Assembly: GCA_028726605.1 (NCBI GenBank)
Contig: JAQYPV010000024.1
Location: 1-40,688 of the forward strand
Origin: Peptoniphilaceae bacterium
Lineage (GTDB): Bacteria > Bacillota > Clostridia > Tissierellales > Peptoniphilaceae
DNA length: 40,688 bases
Reading direction: 5' to 3'
Positions 8,260 through 16,415 of the stretch are shown here, in pieces. The notes under the pieces are model-generated. The model searched no databases and was not told the origin of the DNA. It saw only the letters and a list, made by a program, of their open reading frames with translations. Numbering within the stretch: the first letter of the stretch is position 1; every line of letters begins with the position of its first letter. A program made the translations under genes and the position numbers.

Positions 8260-9143
8260 TTTGCCTCGTATAAAACCGTAGACATGTACCGTTCGCCGAG
8301 GTCCGGCAGAACCGTCACGATATTGCCTGCGATTTTCTCACTCACTAATAGCGCCGCCGCCACATTGGCGCCAGAAGAGATGCCCACAGAGAGGCCCTCC
8401 TCCGCAGAGAGGCGACGCGCCATGTCGATGGCGTCCTGATCCGAAATCGTAAAGAATTCGTCCACGACGCTCTTGTCCAAATTTTTCGGCACAAAATTGC
8501 CGGAAATGCCCTGAATGCGGTGCGGCGCGGCGTGCCCTTCGGTCACCAACGGGGATTCGGCGGGCTCAAAGCCGTACACCTGGATGGCCGGGTCTTTTTC
8601 TTTCAAGTACTTGCCCACTCCCGAAATGGTGCCGCCTGTGCCAAAGCCCGAGACGAAGGCCGCAATGTCCGGCAGCGCTTCATAGATTTCCGGCCCCGTC
8701 GTCTCGTAGTGCGCCTTGGGGTTTGAGGGGTTCGAGAACTGATCCGGCATGTAGGCATCGCCCTCCGCCACGCGCGCCTTTGCGGCGTCGACAGCGCCTT
8801 GCAGCGCCCCTTCCGTGGTCAGCGTGACCTTCGCGCCAAACGACTCCATGAGGCGCACCCGCTCTTTGGACATGGACGCCGGCATGAAGAGCTCCACCGG
8901 GTAGCCCAGCTGTTTTCCGATCAGCGCCAGCGCGATGCCGGTGTTGCCCGACGTCGGCTCCACAATGGTCATTCCCGGTTTGAGCGCACCGCTTTCGATG
9001 GCATCGCGAATCATGGCATACGCCGGACGATCCTTGATGCTCGCGCCCGGGTTCGTCTTCTCCATTTTTGCATAAATGCGCCCGCCCCCGATGTGCTGCA
9101 GTTGAACGAGCGGCGTCTTTCCGATGGTCTCAATGACTTTCAT
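8256..9143 (-). CDS. cysK: Cysteine synthase A (O-acetylserine sulfhydrylase)
   Basis: PLP enzyme that joins O-acetylserine and sulfide to cysteine. Family motifs are in order: IGKTPLVQL, the PLP lysine in [23 protein letters not shown] for substrate binding, the phosphate-binding [10 protein letters not shown], and [10 protein letters not shown] near the end. The length of 295 residues is normal. I place the start at ATG 9143, which has AGAGGAGGAAG immediately upstream and gives the usual N-terminus [13 protein letters not shown]; the frame extends 24 codons upstream without homology. First gene of the cysK-cysE-DUF368-NYN operon. No T-box or S-box structure was recognised upstream. Confidence 0.95.
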   Translation of the reverse strand: MKVIETIGKTPLVQLQHIGGGRIYAKMEKTNPGASIKDRPAYAMIRDAIESGALKPGMTIVEPTSGNTGIALALIGKQLGYPVELFMPASMSKERVRLMESFGAKVTLTTEGALQGAVDAAKARVAEGDAYMPDQFSNPSNPKAHYETTGPEIYEALPDIAAFVSGFGTGGTISGVGKYLKEKDPAIQVYGFEPAESPLVTEGHAAPHRIQGISGNFVPKNLDKSVVDEFFTISDQDAIDMARRLSAEEGLSVGISSGANVAAALLVSEKIAGNIVTVLPDLGERYMSTVLYEAK

Positions 9144-9474
9144 ACTTCCTCCTCTATAATAAATGGTAATTGGCGATTTCGTGTGGTTTTCTTTCGCGAT
9201 GTCGGCAGTTCGCATGATGCTGCCGGGAATCGCGATGTCGACCGTTGGCCGATGCGGCCATGCGACGTGACGGCGGCCCCCGTCTTTCCGGTCTCAGGGG
9301 ACGGACCGCTTCAGTGGCGGCTCGTTTGAGTACCCCGTTCCGGTCGCGCCTTTTTTCTTACCCATTCCTCGTGGAAAAACGCGAAGTCCCGCATCAGCGA
9401 ACCACTCCCGTCTCATTTTGCCGGACACGCTAAGCATTGACCGGCCCACTTCCCGTAGACAATCGTTTTAGCCA
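9144..9474. other. Intergenic region between divergent cysK and riboflavin operons
   Basis: This 330-bp stretch separates two divergent operons. It holds the cysK Shine-Dalgarno (complement of 9145-9155) and an 11-bp element AATCGCGATGT-like that occurs twice in related form (around 9197 and 9230). Short frames here have no recognisable product. No cysK promoter with two good hexamers was found. Confidence 0.4.
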
Positions 9475-9503
9475 TTGACCCACGCCGCGTTTCAGCGTAC
9501 ACT
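9475..9503 (+). promoter_or_regulatory. Likely promoter of the riboflavin operon
   Basis: TTGACC (9475-9480) and TACACT (9498-9503) are separated by 17 bp, matching 5 of 6 and 4 of 6 to the sigma-A hexamers. Transcription would begin just before the FMN riboswitch aptamer at 9518. Confidence 0.6.
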
Positions 9504-9517
9504 GAAGACAACAGTAA

Positions 9518-9624
9518 ATCTTCAGGGCGGGGTGTAATTCCCCACCGGTGGTATAGCCCACGAGCCGCAAGGCATGATTCGGTGCAATTCCGAAGCCGAC
9601 AGTAGAGTCTGGATGAAAGAAGAT
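9518..9624 (+). ncRNA. FMN riboswitch (RFN element)
   Basis: The conserved RFN core is easy to read: AGGGCGGGGTGTAATTCCCC, then ACCGGTGGTA, AGCCCACGAGCCGC, GGTGCAATTCCGAAGCCGAC and AGTAGAGTCTGGATG. Helix P1 is perfect, ATCTTC (9518-9523) with GAAGAT (9619-9624). It lies directly upstream of ribD and is followed by a Rho-independent terminator, so FMN binding should cause early termination and turn off riboflavin synthesis. Confidence 0.97.
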
Positions 9625-9642
9625 GCAACGTGTTGTCGTCAC

Positions 9643-9676
9643 GCCCTGGAATGTGTTCCATTCCGGGGCTTTTTTT
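9643..9676 (+). terminator. Riboswitch expression-platform terminator
   Basis: GCCCTGGAA (9643-9651) pairs with TTCCGGGGC (9661-9669), nine pairs with one G-U, then T7 (9670-9676). It sits 18 nt after the FMN aptamer and 53 nt before ribD, the expected place for the regulated terminator. Confidence 0.93.
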
Positions 9677-9729
9677 GTACACGCGCTTTCACCCGACCCC
9701 TGAGAGGTTCAAGGCATTTGGGAGGGCAT

Positions 9730-10839
9730 ATGAACGACGAAGACGGGATGCGTCGCGCCTTGGCGCTCGCCGCGCGCGGCGTCGGGTGGACGAATCCGAA
9801 TCCCATGGTCGGCGCGGTCATCGTGAAGGACGGGCGCGTCATCGGAGAAGGCTATCACCACCAGTATGGCGGGCTCCACGCGGAACGAGAGGCGCTCAAA
9901 GCCTGTGCGGAGTCCCCAGAGGGCGCCACGATGGTCGTGACACTGGAGCCGTGCTGTCACGAAGGAAAGCAGCCGCCTTGCACGGAGGCCATTCTCAACG
10001 CGGGCATCCGCCGCGTGGTCATCGGATCGAACGATCCCAATCCGCTCGTGGCGGGGAAGGGCATCGCGATGCTGCGCACGCACGGCGTCGAGGTGAAGAC
10101 GGGCGTCTTGCAGAAGGAATGCGATGCGATCAATGAGGTCTTCTTTCACTACATCCAGACGAAGCGCCCCTATGTGGTGATGAAGTTTGCGATGACGCTC
10201 GATGGGAAGATTGCGACGCGCACAGGCGCTTCGCAGTGGATTACGGGCGAAGCGGCGCGGGCGCGCGTCCACGAGGACCGCAACCGCTACGCCGGCATCA
10301 TGGTCGGCATCAGCACGGTGCTCGCGGACGACCCCCTGCTCACCTGTCGCCTTCCCGAAGGCAGAAATCCCGTCCGTATCATCTGCGATACGCACCTTCG
10401 AACGCCGCTGGAAAGTCAGATCGTGCAGACGGCGCAGGATGTTTCGACAATTCTCGTCATTGGCGAAAGCGCATCAAAAGCGCGTATCGCGGACTATGAA
10501 GCGGCGGGCTGTTCGGTCTGGACGCTGCCGGAAAAGGAGGGAGCGATCGATCTTTCAATCTTGATGGCTCGATTGGGCGAGGCGAAGATCGATAGCGTGC
10601 TGCTGGAAGGCGGAGGGACGCTGAACGAATCGGCACTTCGAAGCGGCATCGTGCAACGCGTGCAAGCCTACATCGCACCGAAGCTCTTTGGCGGTCGCGC
10701 GGCGAAGTCGCCCATTGAAGGCTGGGGCGTTGCGACGCCATCGGAGGCAGTGCGCCTGAAAGACACTCGCGTTATGAAAATCGGAGAGGATTTTTTGATC
10801 GAGGGGGAGGTCGACACGGATGTTCACGGGAATTGTTGA
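9730..10839 (+). CDS. ribD: Bifunctional riboflavin deaminase/reductase
   Basis: Carries out the deamination and reduction steps that follow GTP cyclohydrolase II in riboflavin synthesis. The N-terminal deaminase domain (about residues 1-145) has the zinc site HAEREAL and PCCHEGKQPPC. The C-terminal NADPH-dependent reductase begins near RPYVVMKFAMTLDGKIA and contains GASQWITGEAAR and the late LLEGGGTLNESAL. The total of 369 residues is standard. ATG 9730 has GGGAGGG just upstream; the frame open to 9574 runs through the riboswitch and is not coding. The 3' end overlaps ribE by 20 bp. Confidence 0.96.
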   Translation: MNDEDGMRRALALAARGVGWTNPNPMVGAVIVKDGRVIGEGYHHQYGGLHAEREALKACAESPEGATMVVTLEPCCHEGKQPPCTEAILNAGIRRVVIGSNDPNPLVAGKGIAMLRTHGVEVKTGVLQKECDAINEVFFHYIQTKRPYVVMKFAMTLDGKIATRTGASQWITGEAARARVHEDRNRYAGIMVGISTVLADDPLLTCRLPEGRNPVRIICDTHLRTPLESQIVQTAQDVSTILVIGESASKARIADYEAAGCSVWTLPEKEGAIDLSILMARLGEAKIDSVLLEGGGTLNESALRSGIVQRVQAYIAPKLFGGRAAKSPIEGWGVATPSEAVRLKDTRVMKIGEDFLIEGEVDTDVHGNC

Positions 10840-11464
10840 GGAGATGGGGACCATTCGAAGCATCGCGCGCGGAGCTCATTCGGCCGTGCTCTCCATTCGG
10901 GCGGCGCGCGTCCTTTCGGATCTGGCCATTGGCGACAGCGTCTGCGTGAACGGGGTGTGTCTCACGGCGACGACGACGGATTCGGAAGGGTTCACCGCCG
11001 ACGTGATGCACGAGACGCTCAACCGCTCGTCGCTCGGCACGCTTGTACCGGGGAGCGCGGTGAACCTTGAGCGCGCGATTCCCGTGGGCGGGCGATTCGG
11101 AGGACACATCGTCTCCGGCCATATTGACGGAACGGGCGTCATCACGGCGCTTCGAAGAGATGACAACGCCATCTGGGTGACGGTTCAGGCCGATTCTGCG
11201 CTGTTGCGCTACGTGGTCGAGAAGGGGTCCATTACGATCGATGGCATCAGCCTCACGGTCGCGACGGTGGATGCGCGGTCGTTTGCCGTCTCCCTCATCC
11301 CGCACACGGCGGACGTCACCATCCTGGGGAAGAAGCGTGTGGGCGATGTGGTGAACCTGGAGACGGACATTATCGGAAAGTATGTGGAAAAGCTGTTGCA
11401 ACCGCGAGAGGAAGCGAAGACGAGCAACCTTTCGTTGGCATTTTTAGAAGAGCATGGATTCTAG
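10820..11464 (+). CDS. ribE: Riboflavin synthase alpha chain
   Basis: Dismutates two 6,7-dimethyl-8-ribityllumazine molecules to riboflavin. The diagnostic N-terminus [10 protein letters not shown] is present, as are the two related lumazine-binding barrels, each with a variant of the motif [12 protein letters not shown] (first) and [13 protein letters not shown] (second), and the substrate loop [13 protein letters not shown]. The 214 residues match the family. The start overlaps the ribD stop, with GGGGGAGG about 10 nt upstream. It is also named ribC or ribB in some Gram-positive species. Confidence 0.96.
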   Translation: MFTGIVEEMGTIRSIARGAHSAVLSIRAARVLSDLAIGDSVCVNGVCLTATTTDSEGFTADVMHETLNRSSLGTLVPGSAVNLERAIPVGGRFGGHIVSGHIDGTGVITALRRDDNAIWVTVQADSALLRYVVEKGSITIDGISLTVATVDARSFAVSLIPHTADVTILGKKRVGDVVNLETDIIGKYVEKLLQPREEAKTSNLSLAFLEEHGF

Positions 11465-11475
11465 AGGAGGGGAAG

Positions 11476-12678
11476 ATGGAACAGGCATTTTGTACGGTGG
11501 AGGAAGCGCTGGAGGAACTGCGTGCCGGTCGCATTCTCATTGTGATCGACGATCCGGACCGCGAAAACGAAGGCGATATGATCTGCGCCGCCCAGTTTGC
11601 GACGACTGAGAATGTCAATTTTATGGCCTCCTACGCGAAGGGACTGATCTGCACGCCCATGAGCGAGGAAGTCGCTGCGCGCTTGGGCCTCGAGCAGATG
11701 GTCAAGGTGAACACGGATAATCATCACACGGCGTTCACCGTCTCCATCGACCATGTGGACACGACGACGGGCATTTCTGCGGAGGAACGCGGCTATACGT
11801 GCCGAAAGTGTGTGGATCCTGCGACACAGCCGGAAGATTTCCGCCGTCCGGGTCATGTGTTCCCCCTCGTCGCGCGCCGCGGTGGCGTTTTGACACGCAA
11901 CGGGCATACCGAAGCGACCGTCGATCTCTGCCGTCACGCCGGACTTCAGGAATGTGGCCTCTGCTGTGAGATCATGCGCGAGGATGGGACGATGATGCGC
12001 ACCACGGAAATTCTGGAAAACGCCCAGAAGTGGGGGCTGAAGGTGTTGGCGATCCAGGCGCTTCAGGATTATTGCCGGCGTCACGATAAACACGTCGTAC
12101 AGGAGGCCACGGCGAAGCTGCCGACCCGCTACGGCGACTTTCAAATCTATGGCTATGTGAACGACCTCACCAAAGAGCATCACGTCGCGCTGATCAAGGG
12201 CGAGATTGGCGATGGCAAGGACATTCTCTGCCGCGTGCATTCCGAATGTCTCACAGGCGATGTGTTCGGCTCGGCGCGCTGCGATTGTGGTCAGCAGCTC
12301 GCAACGGCGATGCGCCAGATCGAAGAGGAAGGTCGCGGAGTCGTGCTCTACATGCGCCAGGAGGGACGCGGCATCGGTCTCATCAACAAGATCAAAGCCT
12401 ATGCGCTCCAGGATGGGGGACTCGACACGGTGGATGCGAATGTGAAACTGGGTTTTGCGCCGGATCTTCGCGAATACTGGATTGGCGCGCAGATTCTGTG
12501 GGATCTGGGCGTCCGCACCATGCGCCTCCTCACGAACAACCCGGACAAGGTGTACCAGCTGGAGGATTTCGGTCTGGAGATTGTGGAACGCGTGCCCATT
12601 CAGATGCCTGCGACGGACAAGGACCTTTTTTATCTAAAGACAAAGCAGGAGCGTATGGGGCACCTGCTGGATTATTGA
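11476..12678 (+). CDS. ribBA: 3,4-dihydroxy-2-butanone-4-phosphate synthase / GTP cyclohydrolase II
   Basis: Supplies both precursors of riboflavin: DHBP from ribulose 5-phosphate and the pyrimidine from GTP. The DHBP synthase half (about residues 1-205) shows the [11 protein letters not shown] acidic loop and HTEATVDL-type histidine. The GTP cyclohydrolase II half (about 206-400) has the zinc cysteines in [21 protein letters not shown]-like sequence, and RQEGRGIGL. At 400 residues both halves are complete. AGGAGGGG precedes the ATG, 11 bp after ribE. Confidence 0.96.
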   Translation: MEQAFCTVEEALEELRAGRILIVIDDPDRENEGDMICAAQFATTENVNFMASYAKGLICTPMSEEVAARLGLEQMVKVNTDNHHTAFTVSIDHVDTTTGISAEERGYTCRKCVDPATQPEDFRRPGHVFPLVARRGGVLTRNGHTEATVDLCRHAGLQECGLCCEIMREDGTMMRTTEILENAQKWGLKVLAIQALQDYCRRHDKHVVQEATAKLPTRYGDFQIYGYVNDLTKEHHVALIKGEIGDGKDILCRVHSECLTGDVFGSARCDCGQQLATAMRQIEEEGRGVVLYMRQEGRGIGLINKIKAYALQDGGLDTVDANVKLGFAPDLREYWIGAQILWDLGVRTMRLLTNNPDKVYQLEDFGLEIVERVPIQMPATDKDLFYLKTKQERMGHLLDY

Positions 12679-12722
12679 GTCGGACAGATGCGTGAAACGC
12701 CATGTGAATCAGAGGAGGAATC

Positions 12723-13190
12723 ATGAAAAAGTTTGAAGGAAAACTCGTTGCTCAGGGCATGAAGGTGGGCATTGTCTGTGCGCGTTTTAATGAATTTATC
12801 GTGAGCAAGCTGCTGAGCGGCTGTGAGGATGCCCTGCTTCGCCACGGCGTCTCGACGGACGACATCGCCGTCGCTTGGGTACCGGGAGCATTTGAGATTC
12901 CGCTCATCGCTTCAAAAATGGCGAAGAGCGAAAAGTACGACGCCGTCATCGCGCTGGGCGCTGTCATTCGCGGCGCGACGAGCCACTACGACGTCGTGTG
13001 CAATGAGGTGTCGAAAGGCATCGCCAATGTCTCGCTGCACAGCGACGTGCCCGTTCTCTTTGGCGTCTTGACGACGGACACCATCGAGCAAGCGATCGAG
13101 CGCGCGGGCACGAAGGCTGGCAATAAGGGCGCGGAATGTGCCGAAGGCGCCATCGAGATGGTGAACCTCATTCGTGAGCTGGAAGCGTAA
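12723..13190 (+). CDS. ribH: 6,7-dimethyl-8-ribityllumazine synthase
   Basis: Condenses the pyrimidine and DHBP into lumazine, normally as a 60-mer or pentameric particle. Recognisable elements are [29 protein letters not shown] and the catalytic-site stretch [19 protein letters not shown], with the later [12 protein letters not shown]. The 155-residue length is typical. AGAGGAGG lies upstream of ATG 12723. Last gene of the riboswitch-controlled operon; none of the four enzymes shows a missing key motif. Confidence 0.96.
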   Translation: MKKFEGKLVAQGMKVGIVCARFNEFIVSKLLSGCEDALLRHGVSTDDIAVAWVPGAFEIPLIASKMAKSEKYDAVIALGAVIRGATSHYDVVCNEVSKGIANVSLHSDVPVLFGVLTTDTIEQAIERAGTKAGNKGAECAEGAIEMVNLIRELEA

Positions 13191-13207
13191 AAGACGGCGC
13201 GTGGCTT

Positions 13208-13230
13208 GGGAGAGGCGCTTCGCCTCTTCC
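13208..13230 (+). other. Hairpin after ribH without a T tract
   Basis: GAGGCG (13212-13217) pairs with CGCCTC (13221-13226), extended outward by GGGA/TCCC with a bulge. There is no run of T after it, so it may be an RNA 3'-end or processing structure rather than a classical terminator. The rest of 13191-13364 holds no gene; a TATACT at 13323-13328 is a possible -10 for the tRNA. Confidence 0.4.
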
Positions 13231-13364
13231 CTCCCCTTTGGGGATGACGGTATCGCTGATCGATTACAGGGAGTGATTTCACAGATAGACGCAGGGGAGT
13301 ACCATCGATCCTCGAACTGTGATATACTGGTACATCATTGTGGTAAAGAAACCACGCATTCCAA

Positions 13365-13438
13365 CGGGGTGTAGCGCAGTTCGGTAGCGCACTTGTCTGG
13401 GGGACAAGGGGTCGCAGGTTCAAATCCTGTCACTCCGA
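13365..13438 (+). tRNA. tRNA-Pro (anticodon GGG)
   Basis: A complete cloverleaf can be drawn. The acceptor stem CGGGGTG pairs with CACTCCG (one G-U), the D arm is GCGC-AGTTCGGTA-GCGC, the anticodon arm is CTTGT-CTGGGGG-ACAAG with GGG at positions 34-36, and the T arm is GCAGG-TTCAAAT-CCTGT. The discriminator is A and no CCA is encoded. GGG reads CCC/CCU proline codons. Confidence 0.95.
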
Positions 13439-13445
13439 TATGAAG

Positions 13446-13485
13446 AAAACCGCTTGAAATCAATGGTTTCAAGCGGTTTTTTTTT
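13446..13485 (+). terminator. Strong intrinsic terminator after tRNA-Pro
   Basis: A perfect 14-bp stem pairs 13446-13459 with 13467-13480 around the loop TCAATGG, ending in a run of nine T (13477-13485). Because the 5' side starts with A4, it may also help stop the minus-strand gene that ends at 13614. Confidence 0.93.
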
Positions 13486-13613
13486 ACAGTTTTTTATCAA
13501 TCTACCGATTTGTCCCCACTTTTGTCCCCAGTTCAAAAAAACGAGTTCATCCATGGACGCTTTTGCCACTGAGCACCCAACGAAATCCCGGCGCCGTATC
13601 ACCCTAAGTCCGC
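13486..13613 (-). other. Possible remnant of a tyrosine-integrase gene tail next to tRNA-Pro
   Basis: Read on the minus strand, 13420-13617 is open and ends with FLNWGQKWGQIGRLIKNCKK, from the tandem GTCCCCA motifs at 13510-13530. Similar GGGGACAAA repeats encode the last residues of many phage and ICE integrases placed beside tRNA genes. The frame has no Shine-Dalgarno and no catalytic residues. This is a weak inference; it may be plain non-coding DNA. Confidence 0.2.
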
Positions 13614-15638
13614 TCACTCCACGCGGTCAAAATCCCCCGTGGTGAGCGCGCGATTCACGTCTTTAAATCTCTGAGTGGACGCGGCCTTCTGCAGGCGCTC
13701 CACGGAAAGTGGCAGGTGCGGGCTCGACTGCTGGATGAGATCCGCCGCATCCTTCAGCGCCTCGCGATGCATCGTACCTGGCACCTCTTCACCGGCGTCA
13801 TTCGTCTCCTTGCCCGTAAACGAGAAGAAATCATGCCCCTCCATCTGGTGCGCCGCGTAATCCATCAGTTCATCAAAGGCTTTCATACTGAAACGGTAGA
13901 TGCCGTCCTCCAAGAGCACCAGCGAATCATCGGGATACTTCTCCGCCAGCGCTTTGCCGCTCTCGCCTGCCACCTTCGTAAACGTGAGCTTCTGCGCCAC
14001 ACGAGCGGGCTTGTTATCGCCCAATGCATCTTCGTAGATCACCACAGACGTCGCCTGATCCGAACGATCCTGCGCCGTAAAGATCAGACCCTCATCCCCC
14101 GCGATGATCTCTCCCGAACCCGCCGGCACAAACGAGGCCTGCATGAGTCCCTGTGGCGTCGGCGTGTAGATAGCATAGTAGCCGCTCGCCGTCCCTGTCT
14201 TCGAACCCTCCGTGTCCACGCGGAGGACGTAATCGTCCGTGCCGTCGCCATTCACATCCTGCTGACCAAACGAGTAGTTCGGCACACCTTGCGGCACATT
14301 CGCCCGCACATCCTTGCCATCGACTTCATAGTCACTGGACGACGCCAAGAGCGGCAGCCCGTACTTCTGTTCCGCCTGGGCCGGATCCTGTTCAAACGCC
14401 TTCACCATCTCCTGCCACGTCTGATCCTGCTCCTCCAGAGTCACCTTCGACGGCGCCGAAGGCTTGCCGATGAGTCCCGACGTGGAGAGATTTCGGGCGA
14501 TGAGATTCAGATCAATCGCCGGCGTCGCCTTCTCCAGCGCCGCATCGGGATTTTTCCCCTTCTCCCGGTAGATGGCGTAGAAGACATCGCCACCGTCATC
14601 CACAAAGACCGCCTCAGGATCTTTCGCCTGCAAGGCATCGCGCTCCTTTGGCGCCATCCGCTTCACGCGCACCGTGCCCGGCAGCGCCTTCCCCTCATTC
14701 ACAAGGCCCTTCACCTCATCCGCCGCCGTGCCCGTCAGCGCCAGCGCCATACGCGGCATGATGACAAACCCATCCGGCTGAGATAACACGAAGAGGTTGC
14801 GCGCCGCCTCTGCATCGCGACGCAAGTCCAGCCCCAACGTGAGCGACGGATGCGCATAGTACGTCACCGCCGCCGCGCCCATCGCCTGCTTCTCGTACGG
14901 ATCCGCATCGTTGAGCTTTTTCGCCACCTCAGTGTCCACCCGCTTCGCCTTTTCCTCCGTCGATGCGGCCTCACTCGAGCCCGCTTCCGGCGCGGTCTCC
15001 GACGCCTCCGGTTCCTCAGGTTCCTCGGGTTGTTGCGATTGCGATGCCGATGGCGTCGTCCCCTCCGGCGGCACTGTCACGACGGGCACCGGATCATCCG
15101 ACTCCTCCTGGGACGCATGGGTTTCCTCTAGCTTGGAGGCGTCAGTCTCCGCTTTCGGATCCATTTCCGGATCCCGCTCGGACGAGGGCGCTTCCTTCTT
15201 CGATGCAGGCGCCTCCGTCCCCTTCGACGTCGCTTTTTTAGGCGTCGATGCCGACTGTTCCACCGGTGCCTCCACCACCGTCGTCTCGCCCTTTTCATTC
15301 GTCTTCACTACGAGCGTCGTCCCACGCTTCGATGTTTGCTCTTGAGACGGCACGTCACGATCGGAATGCTCCGGAAGCGACATCCCCTCGCCGCGCGGAT
15401 CTTCCGTCCCCGTCCCCACAGCGACGCCAGGAAGCTCCAGAGACGACTCAGAAACAGGCGCTTCCGGCACATCACTCGTCTCCTCCATCGCCAAAAGGGA
15501 ATGAGAAGCACCCGAATCCGCCTCGTCGACGATCTGCTTCGGATCCTGATTCATCTGCAAAACGGCAATCGCCAAGCCTGCCACGACGACCAACGACGCC
15601 GCGGCCGCCGCGATCATCTTTTTCTCATTCTGTAACAC
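13614..15638 (-). CDS. Membrane-anchored extracytoplasmic protein of unknown function
   Basis: I do not recognise a family. From the GTG at 15638 the product has 674 residues. It begins with a short charged segment and one hydrophobic helix (about residues 9-27, MIAAAAASLVVVAGLAIAVL), then a Ser/Thr/Pro/Glu/Ala-rich acidic linker to about residue 240 that resembles a wall-spanning spacer. The C-terminal 430 residues look globular, with a DVNGDGTDDYVL motif of the kind that binds calcium in dockerin or FG-GAP repeats. No LPXTG motif is seen. GTG 15638 is chosen because AAGGAGGAGGA lies directly upstream; the frame extends to 15695 without support. Likely exposed outside the membrane. Confidence 0.75.
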   Translation of the reverse strand: MLQNEKKMIAAAAASLVVVAGLAIAVLQMNQDPKQIVDEADSGASHSLLAMEETSDVPEAPVSESSLELPGVAVGTGTEDPRGEGMSLPEHSDRDVPSQEQTSKRGTTLVVKTNEKGETTVVEAPVEQSASTPKKATSKGTEAPASKKEAPSSERDPEMDPKAETDASKLEETHASQEESDDPVPVVTVPPEGTTPSASQSQQPEEPEEPEASETAPEAGSSEAASTEEKAKRVDTEVAKKLNDADPYEKQAMGAAAVTYYAHPSLTLGLDLRRDAEAARNLFVLSQPDGFVIMPRMALALTGTAADEVKGLVNEGKALPGTVRVKRMAPKERDALQAKDPEAVFVDDGGDVFYAIYREKGKNPDAALEKATPAIDLNLIARNLSTSGLIGKPSAPSKVTLEEQDQTWQEMVKAFEQDPAQAEQKYGLPLLASSSDYEVDGKDVRANVPQGVPNYSFGQQDVNGDGTDDYVLRVDTEGSKTGTASGYYAIYTPTPQGLMQASFVPAGSGEIIAGDEGLIFTAQDRSDQATSVVIYEDALGDNKPARVAQKLTFTKVAGESGKALAEKYPDDSLVLLEDGIYRFSMKAFDELMDYAAHQMEGHDFFSFTGKETNDAGEEVPGTMHREALKDAADLIQQSSPHLPLSVERLQKAASTQRFKDVNRALTTGDFDRVE

Positions 15639-15750
15639 GTCCTCCTCCTTCTGCCCCTGCCGGGACAAAGCGCCCTTCAACCATCGCCCCGCCATTGAAG
15701 ACGGTCAGACGTTTATGACTCTCGGTTCTTTAACGTCTCTTGCTTTCTCT

Positions 15751-15808
15751 TATTATATGGATCTCTTTCTCTTATCCGTTATTATATAGATCTCTTTCTC
15801 TTATCCGT
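15751..15808. repeat. 29-bp tandem duplication upstream of the anchored-protein gene
   Basis: Two head-to-tail copies, 15751-15779 and 15780-15808, differ at one base. Each copy carries TATATAATA on the minus strand, so each could supply a -10 for the gene starting at 15638. No matching -35 was found. The surrounding 15640-16038 is AT-rich and holds no gene. Confidence 0.85.
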
Positions 15809-15923
15809 CACTTTATCTTAGTGCGATGAGTGAAATATGTACTGGAAATGTTAAATAAAATTAACATAAATTATACGATTCCTTCACAATCCGCCGTTTT
15901 TCGTCAAATTTCGTAAAATTTAA

Positions 15924-15952
15924 GAGACATCTCGTACAAAGATGAGTAGAAT
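15924..15952 (+). promoter_or_regulatory. Possible promoter of the small lipoprotein gene
   Basis: GAGACA (15924-15929) and TAGAAT (15947-15952), each close to consensus in four or five positions, are 17 bp apart. They lie about 87 bp upstream of the start codon at 16039. Confidence 0.45.
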
Positions 15953-16038
15953 ACTAACTCACGGGATCATCCCGGCGTCCCCGACGCAAGTTTAGGACGC
16001 AATACAAAAACACCGATTGGTGAATGAGGAGGTTTATC

Positions 16039-16236
16039 ATGAAAAAAGCAATGACAGGTTCGGCTCTGGCTTTGGCGATGGCCATCGTATTGGTGGGCTG
16101 CGGCAACTCGAACAACGCGGCGGAATCGACGGCTCCGGCTGATGCGTCTGCTGCTGTGGAAGAGAGCACGGCCGCTGTGGAAGAGACGACGGCTGCTGTG
16201 GAAGACACCACGGCTGTAGAAGAATCGTCCAAGTAA
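16039..16236 (+). CDS. Short lipoprotein stub, truncated paralogue of the next gene
   Basis: Encodes 65 residues: a lipoprotein signal peptide with lipobox LVGC, then an acidic Ala/Thr/Glu linker made of heptads of the type AAVEETT, and a stop. It has no folded domain. DNA and protein are almost identical to the first 60 or so residues of the lipoprotein gene at 16416, including the following terminator, so it arose by recent duplication and lost the domain. GAGGAGG precedes ATG 16039. It could be a free lipid-anchored peptide, or a non-functional remnant that still has an intact start, signal and terminator. Confidence 0.75.
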   Translation: MKKAMTGSALALAMAIVLVGCGNSNNAAESTAPADASAAVEESTAAVEETTAAVEDTTAVEESSK

Positions 16237-16256
16237 AAAAATCCCACCGATTCTTT

Positions 16257-16285
16257 CCGATCGCTTGCTTTGGCGGTCGGTTTTT
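16257..16285 (+). terminator. Intrinsic terminator of the lipoprotein stub
   Basis: CCGATCGC (16257-16264) pairs with GCGGTCGG (16273-16280) with one G-U, then T5. The same stem arms recur after the next gene at 17092. Confidence 0.88.
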
Positions 16286-16338
16286 CTCTGCGCTCAACCG
16301 GACAAAAATGGGTAAAAAGTAGTGCGGATTGTCCGAAC

Positions 16339-16358
16339 ATATAGTAAAATGACTATAT
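16339..16358. promoter_or_regulatory. Inverted repeat upstream of the FMN_bind-like lipoprotein gene
   Basis: ATATAGT (16339-16345) and ACTATAT (16352-16358) form a perfect 7-bp inverted repeat with a 6-bp spacer. A TTGTCC lies just upstream (16329-16334) and TATATT overlaps the right arm (16354-16359), but the 19-bp spacing is poor for a promoter. An operator is possible but unproven. Confidence 0.35.
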
Positions 16359-16415
16359 TATACTTTTTCTCCATCGCGCATGGATAGCATGGAGGAGTCC
16401 CAAAGGAGGAGAAAC

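Noticed and set aside
9245-9433. 62-residue frame upstream of the riboswitch
   Set aside because: No Shine-Dalgarno, no known motif, and it lies in a divergent promoter region.
9437-9465. Second TTGACC upstream of the riboflavin operon as a promoter
   Set aside because: No -10-like hexamer lies 16-18 bp downstream; the TTGACC at 9475 fits better.
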